Assembly: GCF_008691045.1 (NCBI RefSeq)
Contig: NZ_VMSO01000023.1
Coordinates: 1-42,049, forward strand
DNA from: Mediterraneibacter catenae
Lineage (GTDB): Bacteria; Bacillota; Clostridia; Lachnospirales; Lachnospiraceae
DNA: 42,049 nucleotides
Reading direction: 5' to 3'
The notes beneath the pieces were generated by a model that worked only from the letters and a program-made list of their open reading frames with translations, was not told where the DNA came from and searched no databases. Of this stretch, positions 24,112-31,985 are shown in pieces; the first letter of the stretch is position 1; each line of letters starts with the position of its first letter. The position numbers were made by a program, and so were the translations under genes.

Positions 24112-26318
24112 CAGCACTCCATCCCTCTCAGGCGCTCCACCAGCGCTTCTCTGGCAAAGCTTTTCATGGAAACAATTGTAATAAGGAGCGGCACGAGAAT
24201 CAGCACCACTACATATCCAAGTGCAAATTCAAACGGGAATCTGAACTGCATATAGACAGCGCCTATTCCCCGGAGCATACGGCACAGGATATAGCCGCAC
24301 AGTGTTCCGATGGTCATGGTCACTCCCACAGTCACACCCACAAGAAGCAGGCTCTCTCCCAGAAGCATCTTCCGGATCTGTCCTTTACTCATGCCGATAG
24401 ACTCCAGCATGGCAAGCTCCTGCTTGCGGGTCACGATATTTGTAATGAGCGTATTCATCATACTGAGGATACTGAACATCATGATAAATATGGCAAGCCC
24501 GCTGATGGCTCCGAATATCTGATCCGCACTCTGTTCGTATGCGATACGGCGTTCAGCCAGCGTTTCCATTGTAAGCTCCGATCTGTCTCCGACGATCTGT
24601 TCCAGACTCTCTCCCACTTCAGTCTCTTTTACAGGATCTGTACTGATAAGGAGGCTGCTGTTGATACTGTCATAAGATATCCAGCGAAGCACTGCCTGCT
24701 CCGGCATGACAAACCATCCTTCGATCCCGTTGTGATCCCGGTTAAATGCGTCGTTGAGCATTCCCGCGATCTCCACTTCCTTTTCTCTCATGCCGCTGCC
24801 GTCATAATAGTGCAGCGTCACTGTATCTCCCACCTGAAATCTCCATCCGTAGATTTCTTCTACAATATCATTTTCTGCCACAAGTACCTGATTGCCACTC
24901 AACAGAGCCTCCATATCAGCGGTTCCCTCTTCCAGATAGGAGCCAATCCCCTGCAGTTCCTCTTCCGTAAGCGGATAAATAATATCATTATTTCCATATT
25001 CATCATGCTGCGGGAAATCATACTGCACGCCGAAACCTTTGCGTTCGGTTATCTGCTCCACACCGTCAATGGACGCAATCTCTCCGATCATCTCATCTCC
25101 AAGTGGTGACCCTGCCTGCATTCCGCTCAGCCCGTTTTCATTCAATTCTACGGCAGACGGAGAATAGCTTATGATAAACTCTGACTCCTGAAAGTCTCCC
25201 TGTCTCGCATAGCTCTCCTTGCTGAAAGATGACATATAAGTGGCTGCCGTCATAAAAAGGATACCGCCAAGCCCGAGGGAGAGCATGGTGATGGCTGCCT
25301 TTTTCCTGTTTCTGGAGAAATTCATAATACCAAGCCCTGCAGGGGTAAGATCGCGGCACTGTTTTCTGCCGGAAGTCTGCTTCATGCCGTCCTGGGGCAC
25401 ATAACGGAGCGCTTCCATGGGAGACACGTTTCCTGCTATCTTTGCAGGTTTATGCACAGACAGCATCGTAATAATATAAATGATCACAAATACTGCTGCC
25501 GCTATGATCAATGTATTCAGTATACTGAATCCGCGTGGTTTCATAAAATATCCTGCCACGCCGCCGATGACAATGCCGATGAGAACAGATCTTAAAAACA
25601 GAAGCCGTCCTTCTCTTGAGACAAACTTCTTCAACTGCTTCTTTGTCATGCCGATCGTGCGGAGCTGGCCGAACTGATGGATCCTGCCGATGACTGACAG
25701 ATAGAATACACCATAGATCACCAGGACACAGAGCAGGATCTGCTGGCTGCCATTTTCGGCGTACTCCTCAGAGAAGAAAACAGAAAACTGCTTTGCCCCA
25801 TCGCCTCCTGCAAGGATACCGGATACGGTAAATGTCTCCTCAGTTCCGTCATAGAAATCAAGTGTCACACTGCTGCCCACTTTCGGCTCAATCCCCATAC
25901 GCTCGAGCATGGCTCCCTGCACGGCCGCCTCATTTTCCTTTTCCGGCAGAGTCCCCTCAGTCAGCTCCCCTATCCGGATCTCATCTGACATTTCGCTCAC
26001 ATAATAGGGCATCGCGGAGAAACCGTCCATATCAGAGAGGACTCCTGTCTTCACCCGAATCTGATATGCGATCCGCTCATCTGACGCAAGTGCCTGCACC
26101 TGATCATCAGTCAGATTGTAGTAGCCCACCTGCTGGGCATGGAAAAGTTCCCGCGCAGTCTCTGTCCGCTGTCCCTGTACAAACATCAGGATCGCCGTCA
26201 GCAGCGCTGCCGCCAGTACGATCGTGATGCTCACGAAAATATTGCGCATCCTGCCCGTCTTAAGGCTCTGTCTTGACATGAGCGCAATCATATGTTTCGC
26301 CGTTTTCTTTCCACTCAT
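24111..26318 (-). CDS. ABC transporter permease, FtsX/MacB type
   Basis: 735 residues, in the cytoplasmic membrane. An N-terminal helix (IFVSITIVLAAALLTAILM) is followed by an extracytoplasmic MacB-PCD-like domain, then FtsX helices around GRIHQFGQLRTIGMTKKQLK, a second large outside domain (about 370-590) and a last FtsX bundle with TRKQELAMLESIGMSKGQIR. Such permeases export peptides or lipids, or work in antibiotic resistance and sensing. The first outside domain seems short: FFSEEYAENGSQ runs directly into a membrane helix, where relatives as I remember them have some 60-80 more residues, so an in-frame deletion is possible. AAGGAGG precedes the ATG; the ATPase gene ends 13 nt upstream. 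Confidence 0.85.
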   Translation of the reverse strand: MSGKKTAKHMIALMSRQSLKTGRMRNIFVSITIVLAAALLTAILMFVQGQRTETARELFHAQQVGYYNLTDDQVQALASDERIAYQIRVKTGVLSDMDGFSAMPYYVSEMSDEIRIGELTEGTLPEKENEAAVQGAMLERMGIEPKVGSSVTLDFYDGTEETFTVSGILAGGDGAKQFSVFFSEEYAENGSQQILLCVLVIYGVFYLSVIGRIHQFGQLRTIGMTKKQLKKFVSREGRLLFLRSVLIGIVIGGVAGYFMKPRGFSILNTLIIAAAVFVIIYIITMLSVHKPAKIAGNVSPMEALRYVPQDGMKQTSGRKQCRDLTPAGLGIMNFSRNRKKAAITMLSLGLGGILFMTAATYMSSFSKESYARQGDFQESEFIISYSPSAVELNENGLSGMQAGSPLGDEMIGEIASIDGVEQITERKGFGVQYDFPQHDEYGNNDIIYPLTEEELQGIGSYLEEGTADMEALLSGNQVLVAENDIVEEIYGWRFQVGDTVTLHYYDGSGMREKEVEIAGMLNDAFNRDHNGIEGWFVMPEQAVLRWISYDSINSSLLISTDPVKETEVGESLEQIVGDRSELTMETLAERRIAYEQSADQIFGAISGLAIFIMMFSILSMMNTLITNIVTRKQELAMLESIGMSKGQIRKMLLGESLLLVGVTVGVTMTIGTLCGYILCRMLRGIGAVYMQFRFPFEFALGYVVVLILVPLLITIVSMKSFAREALVERLRGMEC

Positions 26319-26331
26319 CTCAAATTCCTCC

Positions 26332-27036
26332 TTACGCCGTTACCCTGCTGTCTGTTTCATATACGGTTTCGTCGCTCTGGATCCGCCCGTCCTCGATGCG
26401 GATCCGCCGGTCAGCTTTCTGCGCGATCTCCGGGTTATGGGTGATCATTACGATCGTCTGGTGGAATTTCTCACTGGTCATCTTGAGAAGATCGATAACC
26501 TTGTCACTGGTCCGGCTGTCCAGATTTCCTGTGGGCTCATCGCACAACAGGAGCGCCGGTTTTGTGATAAGCGCCCTTGCGATTGCGACTCTCTGCTGCT
26601 GCCCGCCGGAGAGATGGCTCGGATAGTTGGATAGCTTTCCGTCCAGTTCCAGAAAATTTACGATTTCCTTTAAGAACTTCTTATCTTCTTTCTTTCCGTC
26701 CAGCCGCACCGGGAGCACGATATTTTCATAAGCTGTGAGATAAGGGATGAGGTTGTAATTCTGGAAGATAAATCCGATCCTTTTCCTGCGGAATACAGTG
26801 AGCTGCTCTTCACTCATTTCCTCGAGTTTATTTCCCTCGATCTGTACACTTCCGGAAGTGGGAACATCCAGACCGCCCAGCATATTGAGAAGTGTGGATT
26901 TACCGCTGCCCGATGTACCGATAACGGCTGCAAACTGTCCCTCTTCGATGGAGACATTCACGTCGTCCAGAGCCTTTACAAGACTCTCATCCTTTCCATA
27001 ATATTTTTTCAGATGTGATGCAGTTAAGATTGCCAT
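26332..27036 (-). CDS. ABC transporter ATP-binding protein (MacB/LolD type)
   Basis: 234 residues from ATG 27036, which follows AAAGGAGA; the upstream codon at 27054 lacks a ribosome binding site. All motifs are present and normal: Walker A GTSGSGKST, Q-loop FIFQNYNLIPYL, signature LSGGQQQRVAIARAL, Walker B LLLCDEPTGNLD, and H-loop MITHNPEIA. It is the cytosolic engine for the permease encoded immediately downstream. No intact two-component system is adjacent, only a kinase tail beyond the 27.9 kb repeat. Confidence 0.93.
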   Translation of the reverse strand: MAILTASHLKKYYGKDESLVKALDDVNVSIEEGQFAAVIGTSGSGKSTLLNMLGGLDVPTSGSVQIEGNKLEEMSEEQLTVFRRKRIGFIFQNYNLIPYLTAYENIVLPVRLDGKKEDKKFLKEIVNFLELDGKLSNYPSHLSGGQQQRVAIARALITKPALLLCDEPTGNLDSRTSDKVIDLLKMTSEKFHQTIVMITHNPEIAQKADRRIRIEDGRIQSDETVYETDSRVTA

Positions 27037-27174
27037 GTCTGAGTCTCCTTTCACCTGTTACGCTGTGTTCTTAAAATACCCTTGCGGGAATATCTTCTGA
27101 CATACATCTTATTGAAACCGGAGAATTCTTCAATGGGAACTGCAAAAACTAATATTCAGGGTGCGAAATTTAAA

Positions 27175-27217
27175 AGAGCCGGGTATTTTCCCGACTCTGT
27201 GATCCTGACAGAGGGGC
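27175..27217 (+). repeat. 43-bp direct repeat, copy 1
   Basis: Forty-two of 43 bases match copy 2 at 27819-27861 (one G/A difference). Each copy contains a hairpin (AGAGCCGGG/CCCGACTCT) and the first half of a second GAGGGGC hairpin. On the minus strand copy 1 ends in CTCTTTTAAATTT, a plausible terminator or attenuator 140 nt ahead of the ABC ATPase. Confidence 0.85.
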
Positions 27218-27364
27218 ATCTTTGCCGCCTCTGATCCTATTATACAATTTCTTATTTTTCTGTCAAACATATCGTATAGCGCACTAATTTATTTTATGTT
27301 ACAATAATTGTACAAAATATGATTTGGAGCGTTCTTATTGCTCTGTTTTAAGAGGTGACAGAAT

Positions 27365-27592
27365 ATGCCATATGATGAAAAGTCAAAACAGCGGATCATG
27401 AAGTATCTCGAGAAGCTGAAAGAAATCCGTTTTCGCGTCAAACCAGACGAATTTACAAGATATGAAGCTGCGGCACGCAAAGCAGGATATCCGAGTATGA
27501 GACAGTTTTACCTTGATGCTTTAAATGAAAAAACAGACGATATCCTGAATTCCAAAGATGATAATCGACATATAGCGCACTATATGAAATAA
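27365..27592 (+). CDS. Small ribbon-helix-helix-like protein
   Basis: 75 residues, ATG preceded by GAGGTGAC. The core RFRVKPDEFTRYEAAARKAG, then YPSMRQFYLDALNEK, has the strand-helix-helix spacing of small RHH DNA-binding proteins of mobile elements and plasmids. It is probably a DNA-binding regulator; the target is unknown. A 10-bp hairpin and a 51-codon gene follow, and both genes lie between the two 43-bp repeats. Confidence 0.65.
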   Translation: MPYDEKSKQRIMKYLEKLKEIRFRVKPDEFTRYEAAARKAGYPSMRQFYLDALNEKTDDILNSKDDNRHIAHYMK

Positions 27593-27596
27593 TTCT

Positions 27597-27625
27597 ATTA
27601 AGCTGCAAAATTTGAGCAGCTTAAT
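27597..27625 (+). repeat. Perfect 10-bp hairpin between the two small genes
   Basis: ATTAAGCTGC (27597-27606) and GCAGCTTAAT (27616-27625). No T tract follows. It may be an operator for the RHH protein or an RNA processing or stability element. Confidence 0.6.
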
Positions 27626-27654
27626 AACCAGGCAGGTGGAGAAAGGAGTATATC

Positions 27655-27810
27655 ATGGATGAAATGGGAATCAGCGAAAAAGAATTAAAATTACTCATGA
27701 ACTTTATTAAAGATGATCTGGTGGAAGCGAAAGAATCCTCCGATGCAGCACAGAAAGACAAAAAGATTGAGCGGGTTCTCGAACATATCCAACAGTATCT
27801 CGAAGACTAA
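27655..27810 (+). CDS. 51-residue protein of unknown function
   Basis: ATG 27655 follows GAAAGGAGTATATC. The product begins MDEMGISEKELKLLMNFIKD and is almost all amphipathic helix with many charged residues. It stands 62 nt behind the RHH gene on the same strand, so the two form a small operon. No family recognised; the size and pairing recall toxin-antitoxin or excision-control pairs, but nothing in the residues proves it. Confidence 0.6.
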   Translation: MDEMGISEKELKLLMNFIKDDLVEAKESSDAAQKDKKIERVLEHIQQYLED

Positions 27811-27818
27811 CGTTAAAC

Positions 27819-27861
27819 AGAGCCGGGTATTTTCCCGACTCTATGATCCTGACAGAGGGGC
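27819..27861 (+). repeat. 43-bp direct repeat, copy 2
   Basis: Second copy, nine bases after the stop of the 51-residue gene and 20 bases beyond the stop of the converging kinase remnant. Here the second hairpin is GC-richer (GGGGCGG/CCGCC). The distance between copies is 644 bp start to start. Confidence 0.85.
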
Positions 27862-27881
27862 GGTCCTGCCGCCGCCTCACT

Positions 27882-28100
27882 TTACGATTTCTTTATCACC
27901 GGAAGTAATATCTTTAATGTAAACTTGCCGTCTTCCTGCCTTGTCGTACAGGTTCCCCCGTATTTCTCTGCCCCCACAGGCAGAAGTATCATAAAGTGGT
28001 GTCTCACCCCGCCGTACCGGCACAAATGCCAGGTCTGATATAAAAGGATCAGATAACAAAGCAGAGCGATCTTTCCGCAGATTCTGTAAACTGTTTTCAT
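27882..28100 (-). pseudogene. Deletion-fused sensor-kinase remnant
   Basis: From ATG 28100, with GGAGGG eight bases before it, 72 residues run without a stop. The first 25 look like the opening membrane helix of a sensor (MKTVYRICGKIALLCYLILL). The last 25 look like the end of a GHKL ATPase domain (EKYGGTCTTRQEDGKFTLKI). Everything in between (dimerisation and nucleotide-binding boxes) is missing. It is probably an in-frame deletion product; a short novel membrane protein is less likely. Confidence 0.45.
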
Positions 28101-28163
28101 AGTTATACCCTCCGTTTTCTCTACAAAGTTCTTTCTTCTGTACATCTGCTATTCTTTCGCAAC

Positions 28164-28634
28164 TTAATGTCCACGAAAATCAAGTTCTTCTAATAAATCC
28201 GGTCCATCTCCCCATGAATAAACAATATAGTATCCATTATCGCCAACTTTTTCCGAAAAACTTATCATGCTATGCTCTACCACTTCAATGATCTGATTCT
28301 TTTGCGGCTCAACTACATATGGTCATTCATTTTTCTGATAAGCAGAATAATAATCTTCCAAGTTATTTAATGATAGTTTACTTTTCAACAAAATTGCTCC
28401 AAAATATTGCATGCCATTTCCATTGCCGACTAATTTTCCTGCCCGCGAAACAGAATCGATAATCTTTGTTTTTTCCGGCAAAGGTGTTTTTCGTAATTCT
28501 TTCTCAACCTGTTTTGCATAGTGATTATTTGCAAGAGGAATTATAACGACAAATACTGAAATACTTATGACAACTATAAATATTATTACGATCAAAATAT
28601 TCCTTTTTTGAAATATAATACTTCCACAAAGCAT
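28164..28634 (-). pseudogene. Membrane-anchored protein broken by an in-frame TGA
   Basis: From ATG 28634 (a GTG at 28646 is possible, neither with a good ribosome binding site) the frame gives an N-terminal anchor (NILIVIIFIVVISISVFVVI), then ANNHYAKQVEKELRKTPLPE and on to YYSAYQKNE, where TGA stops it at 28321-28323. The same frame then continues PYVVEPQKNQIIEVVEHSM to a natural TAA at 28164. TGG to TGA (Trp) is the simplest cause. Function unknown; small extracytoplasmic proteins of this type are common near lipoproteins in Lachnospiraceae. Confidence 0.65.
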
Positions 28635-28848
28635 AACAACGCCCACTATTTACTGCGCTGCACTGCACATTTCGAATTGGTGCAGAACCCCATTTGGAAA
28701 CCACCGATAAATAAGGTGAAAAGGTATCAAGTTCATTTAGCACATCATCTTTCCATGCAAAATTTAAGGTTATTTTTGTCAGGCTTATCTCTTTGTCATA
28801 GTTTTTAAAAACCTCTTCTTTTGTAGGCTCATTTGATGTACAGCCTAG
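28525..28848 (-). pseudogene. Lipoprotein remnant lacking its signal peptide
   Basis: Just after AAAAAGGAGTAA the frame reads LGCTSNEPTKEEVFKNYDKE, i.e. a lipobox cysteine with a typical post-lipobox sequence but no start codon and no signal helix, as if those were deleted. It continues KITLNFAWKDDVLNELDTF, loses sense after about 70 residues where it overlaps the next gene, and stops at 28525. Confidence 0.45.
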
Positions 28849-28922
28849 TTACTCCTTTTTAATTATTACACAGCCATGATCAAAACTCCGCTGTCAAAAT
28901 GTCCGGTTTCTTCCACACTACG

Positions 28923-29722
28923 CTACCCGTTCTGGATATCAGCGTAATAATACTGCCATTCTTCATCCGTCAGACGGGGTGTATACCATAGTATTTCCAG
29001 AGTGTTATCCCATCCCGTAACCTGATTTGAAACATACTGAAAACTGCCATCTTCAAGTGGGCGCACGACCAATTCACTTGTAACAGCATGGTCCGTCATT
29101 TTCCGTTCCCATACCGCCTCTATAAAAAGTCGAATTGTTCCATCTTCCTGTTCTTCATATGATATAACTTCCGGATATGGTCCAAAAGGCAGTTCTGCAT
29201 CTTTAAATCCTCTTGGCCTGTACCGGTATGCTCTCTCGTGTGGCTCATACGCTGTATTTGCTGCAATCTGTTCTCTCTCAATCTGAAAATAGCTCTGAAT
29301 CACTTCTTCAAAATCCTGCTCTGGTATCTCATACTCAGCCCCCTCATTGGCTTCATATGGCACATAAGTTCCATATTTTATATAATATAGCCTTTCATAC
29401 AGATCATAAAAATCCAATTCCGAATAATCTTGCTCATCCCAGTCCGTAATTAATAACTTATTCCTCTCATATCCTACAGGATATACATATTTCCTGTTTA
29501 ATTCCCGGCAGGTCTGGTCAAGCGGTTTTACCCGAAATGCAAGTTCTCCCGGAGCACCGTCATATCCCGGCGGATGATATTCCTCGATAAAAAAGTATCC
29601 TTTTTCTGTATACTTCCAAGAGTGTATAAATCCCCCTGTTCTGTTTTGTCTTCTTCTGTTTCTTCATCTTTGTTCTGTTTACACCCAACACTTAACACCA
29701 ACATGGCTAAAGATAATAGCAC
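28923..29722 (-). pseudogene. Lipoprotein with a one-base frameshift in a G run
   Basis: A GTG at 29722 opens MLLSLAMLVLSVGCKQNKDE, a lipoprotein signal with lipobox SVGC and an acidic linker. Within CAGGGGGATTT (near 29628-29638) the frame must gain one base to continue WKYTEKGYFFIEEYHPPGYD and then read on unbroken through LLITDWDEQDYSELDFYDLY to ADIQNG at 28923. Restored length is about 266 residues. The family is not certain; it reminds me of DUF6070-like Lachnospiraceae lipoproteins. A single-base change in a homopolymer can be decay, phase variation or a sequencing error. Downstream half is very well preserved. Confidence 0.65.
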
Positions 29723-29735
29723 TACACTTTTTCCT

Positions 29736-29876
29736 CTACTCGGGAAAATATTGATTCAGAACCGCCTTATCTTTTGATACAACATAACCGCTGCCTCCCA
29801 TGTCTTTTACATTTTCCACCATGCTGATCATAAGGATTGGTGTTTCCACATTTATTTTAACTGCTTCCAAAATATA
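29736..29876 (-). pseudogene. C-terminal fragment of an unidentified protein
   Basis: 45 codons read ILEAVKINVETPILMISMVE, then VKDMGGSGYVVSKDKAVLNQ, ending YFPE-stop at 29736, without a start codon. The sequence looks like the end of a real gene whose front is missing. It ends just upstream of the lipoprotein start. Confidence 0.4.
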
Positions 29877-29886
29877 TTATGGTATA

Positions 29887-29915
29887 AGATTACGTCTGTA
29901 ATATTTATTTGTCAA
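29887..29915 (-). promoter_or_regulatory. Promoter with short dyad upstream of the broken lipoprotein
   Basis: TTGACA (29915..29910), 17 nt, TAATCT (29892..29887). ATTAC-AGAC-GTAAT, overlapping the spacer and -10, is a perfect 5-bp dyad whose TTACA/GTAA half-sites resemble BlaI/MecI-type operators; that likeness is only suggestive. Confidence 0.5.
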
Positions 29916-29965
29916 GTATTCGTCTGCCATCTTATTTTTTACAAGTCTCGAAAAAATAAAAATAA

Positions 29966-29989
29966 CCCGAAAAGCATTGACTTTTCGGG
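29966..29989 (-). terminator. Terminator after tRNA-Cys
   Basis: CCCGAAAAG/CTTTTCGGG, 9-bp stem, 6-nt loop; on the minus strand followed by TTATTTTTATTTTTTC. Confidence 0.85.
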
Positions 29990-29998
29990 CTATTTGAG

Positions 29999-30070
29999 AG
30001 GCGCAGACCGGATTTGAACCGGTGAATCAGGGTGTTGCAGACCCACGCCTTACCACTTGGCTACTGCGCC
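29999..30070 (-). tRNA. tRNA-Cys (GCA)
   Basis: Cloverleaf on the minus strand: acceptor GGCGCAG/CTGCGCC, anticodon loop CTGCAAC giving GCA, T loop GGTTCAAATCC, discriminator U73 as expected for Cys. CCA is not encoded. Follows tRNA-Glu. Confidence 0.95.
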
Positions 30071-30116
30071 TTACTATGAGCACTCAGCGACGTCATTTTG
30101 TTTGCTTATGTGCTAA

Positions 30117-30188
30117 TGACCCCGACGGGAATCGAACCCGTGTTACCGCCGTGAAAGGGCGATGTCTTAACCGCTTGACCACGGGGCC
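30117..30188 (-). tRNA. tRNA-Glu (TTC)
   Basis: Acceptor GGCCCCG/CGGGGTC, anticodon loop CTTTCAC giving TTC, T loop GGTTCGATTCC, discriminator A. No encoded CCA. It is 46 nt upstream of tRNA-Cys on the same strand. Confidence 0.95.
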
Positions 30189-30274
30189 ATAAAACAGTCA
30201 CTGCTTATGCGGTGACCGTTGTTTATATTAACACATAGAGTTTATAATTGCAAGCACTTTTTTCAATAATTCTG

Positions 30275-31237
30275 CTATAACTCATAATCCGCCTTACAAA
30301 ACGGGATTTCGAACGCCTTCATCGCTTCATCGATCTGCTCTGCATTTTTAGGGCCGTACAGTGGCGCGCAATCAAAGTCCTGCTGCCCGAAAAATCCCAA
30401 TACTACCTGGGACACTGTCGCATGATATTTTTCACAGAGGTCTTTTACTCTCTCCGCCATCTTTATGTTTCCTTCAGTACAGTACGCACTATCCTCGACC
30501 GCGACCAATCCTTTTGCAATATATTTATGGAAGAAACCACTGCACACTCCCATATACGGCATGAGAAGATTCCCCTTCATTTCTCTGTGGTATTGCTGCA
30601 TCTCTTCATCCGCATATACAAGCGTGTCATCGTCAAGAGGATTCATATATCTATATCCCAGATTCAGCAAAGCCTGGTTTGCTATAAAGCCTCTGTATCC
30701 TTGCTCCCGGCAGTATGCGTCAGCGGCTTTCATTCTGGAGGTTGTCCAGTTAGAGCAGGCGTAATAACGTATCTTTCCCTCCCGGCAGAACTTCTCCATC
30801 ACCTCGATAAGCTCTTCTACTGGCTGGGATATATCGTCCCTGTGGTAAAAATAAATATCGATCCAGTCTGTCCCGAGCTGTCTGAGTGATCCTTCCAGAT
30901 CATTGATCATGTCTTCCCGCTTCATCCTGCTGATGTGCGTGTCCGGATTCGCAGCCGTCATATCCGGATGGCCTCCCTTTGTGGCAAGCACGATCTGATT
31001 GCGCCTGCCACTGCGCTTCAGCCAGTCACCGATCACTCTCTCGCTTCTTGCCCTCTCCGGCTTTACCCAGTCAGAATAGACATGGGCCGTGTCGAGCAGG
31101 TTTCCTCCCATATCAAGAAATGTGTCAATTATCCTGCCGGTTTCTCTCTCATCCCATGCCAGTCCCGCATTGACAGTTCCAAGTCCCAGAGGATGTATTG
31201 TAATATCTGTATCGGGAATTGTGATTTTCGTTTTCAT
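30275..31237 (-). CDS. Aldo/keto reductase
   Basis: 320 residues, cytosolic NAD(P)H-dependent oxidoreductase of the AKR barrel fold. The catalytic tetrad is visible as D49 and Y54 (LLDTAHVY), K87 (LATKGGH) and H132 (YFYHRDD); GLGT at the start and the C-terminal LYGPKNAEQIDEAM (cofactor end) are also typical. The substrate is not evident. ATG 31237 follows GGAGGTAAGGAG. An inverted repeat about 30-50 nt upstream may be its operator. Single gene; it follows the tail of spmA on the same strand. Confidence 0.92.
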   Translation of the reverse strand: MKTKITIPDTDITIHPLGLGTVNAGLAWDERETGRIIDTFLDMGGNLLDTAHVYSDWVKPERARSERVIGDWLKRSGRRNQIVLATKGGHPDMTAANPDTHISRMKREDMINDLEGSLRQLGTDWIDIYFYHRDDISQPVEELIEVMEKFCREGKIRYYACSNWTTSRMKAADAYCREQGYRGFIANQALLNLGYRYMNPLDDDTLVYADEEMQQYHREMKGNLLMPYMGVCSGFFHKYIAKGLVAVEDSAYCTEGNIKMAERVKDLCEKYHATVSQVVLGFFGQQDFDCAPLYGPKNAEQIDEAMKAFEIPFCKADYEL

Positions 31238-31267
31238 TCTCCTTACCTCCATCTTCTGTTTAGACTA

Positions 31268-31286
31268 TTGTATCATTACAATACAA
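31268..31286. promoter_or_regulatory. Dyad upstream of the aldo/keto reductase gene
   Basis: TTGTAT-N7-ATACAA, a perfect 6-bp inverted repeat in the 130-bp gap between spmA and the reductase gene. Position and symmetry suit a regulator site (MerR-like spacing is possible). No confident -35/-10 pair was assigned. Confidence 0.4.
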
Positions 31287-31366
31287 ATAACGACTACAGC
31301 AAATTCTTCCGATTGCGGGTACTTTTTTGTAATAGTTCTGCCATCAGGGATGGGCGGGTTGAACTG

Positions 31367-31984
31367 TTACACTTTTTCTCTCCGGTCCATTATCTTGCAG
31401 AATATCACTGCCACACCTGTGCTTACCGCTGTAGCCACTATCCCAGCACCTACGATTCCGGCTGGATTTACACTCCCGTACTGGCTTCTGTATGCGATCA
31501 CATTAACAGGAATGAGCTGCAGCGACGAGATATTTATAATCAGGAATGTGCACATTTCATTACTGGCCACACCTCTGTGCCTCGCCAGGTTTAAAACTTT
31601 ATTATTTCTCCTGCATTCTTCAAGTTTACTAAGCTCTTCCATTGCCCTCAGGCCGGCGGGCGTTGCCGCCCAGCCAAGCCCCAGAAAATTTGCGATGAAA
31701 TTCGTAGATATATGTTCTTCTGCCTTATGCCTTTCCGGAAGATTCGGAAAAAGAAATCTAAGCAGCGGTCTCAACTTTCGCGCCGCCATCTGTATGATCC
31801 CGGCACGAGAAGCGATCTCCATAATACCGGTCCAGAACGCCATTACTCCGATCATCGTGATACACAATGTCACTGCTTCTTTCGAGGAATCCAGAGCAGC
31901 GGTCGTGATGTCCTGCATTCTTCCGTTAAAAGCCCCGAACACGATCCCTGCAAGGATCATCCCGGCCCACAGGTAATTCAGCAT
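31367..31984 (-). CDS. spmA: Spore maturation protein A
   Basis: 205 residues, mostly hydrophobic, of the nucleoside-recognition (Gate) family. Start MLNYLWAGMILAGIVFGAFN aligns with known SpmA starts; key stretches NFLGLGWAATPAGLRAMEEL and TFLIINISSLQLIPVNVIAY are diagnostic. With SpmB it is needed for proper spore-core dehydration. ATG 31984 lies two bases after the DUF885 stop; a GTG at 31993 is less likely by homology. Its usual neighbour spmB is 1.9 kb away on the other strand. Confidence 0.92.
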   Translation of the reverse strand: MLNYLWAGMILAGIVFGAFNGRMQDITTAALDSSKEAVTLCITMIGVMAFWTGIMEIASRAGIIQMAARKLRPLLRFLFPNLPERHKAEEHISTNFIANFLGLGWAATPAGLRAMEELSKLEECRRNNKVLNLARHRGVASNEMCTFLIINISSLQLIPVNVIAYRSQYGSVNPAGIVGAGIVATAVSTGVAVIFCKIMDRREKV

Positions 31985-31985
31985 A

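Noticed and set aside
28321..28323. Selenocysteine or other recoding at the in-frame TGA
   Set aside because: The context (QKNE-x-PYVVEP) fits Trp, there is no evident SECIS-like hairpin directly after it, and neighbouring genes are also broken.
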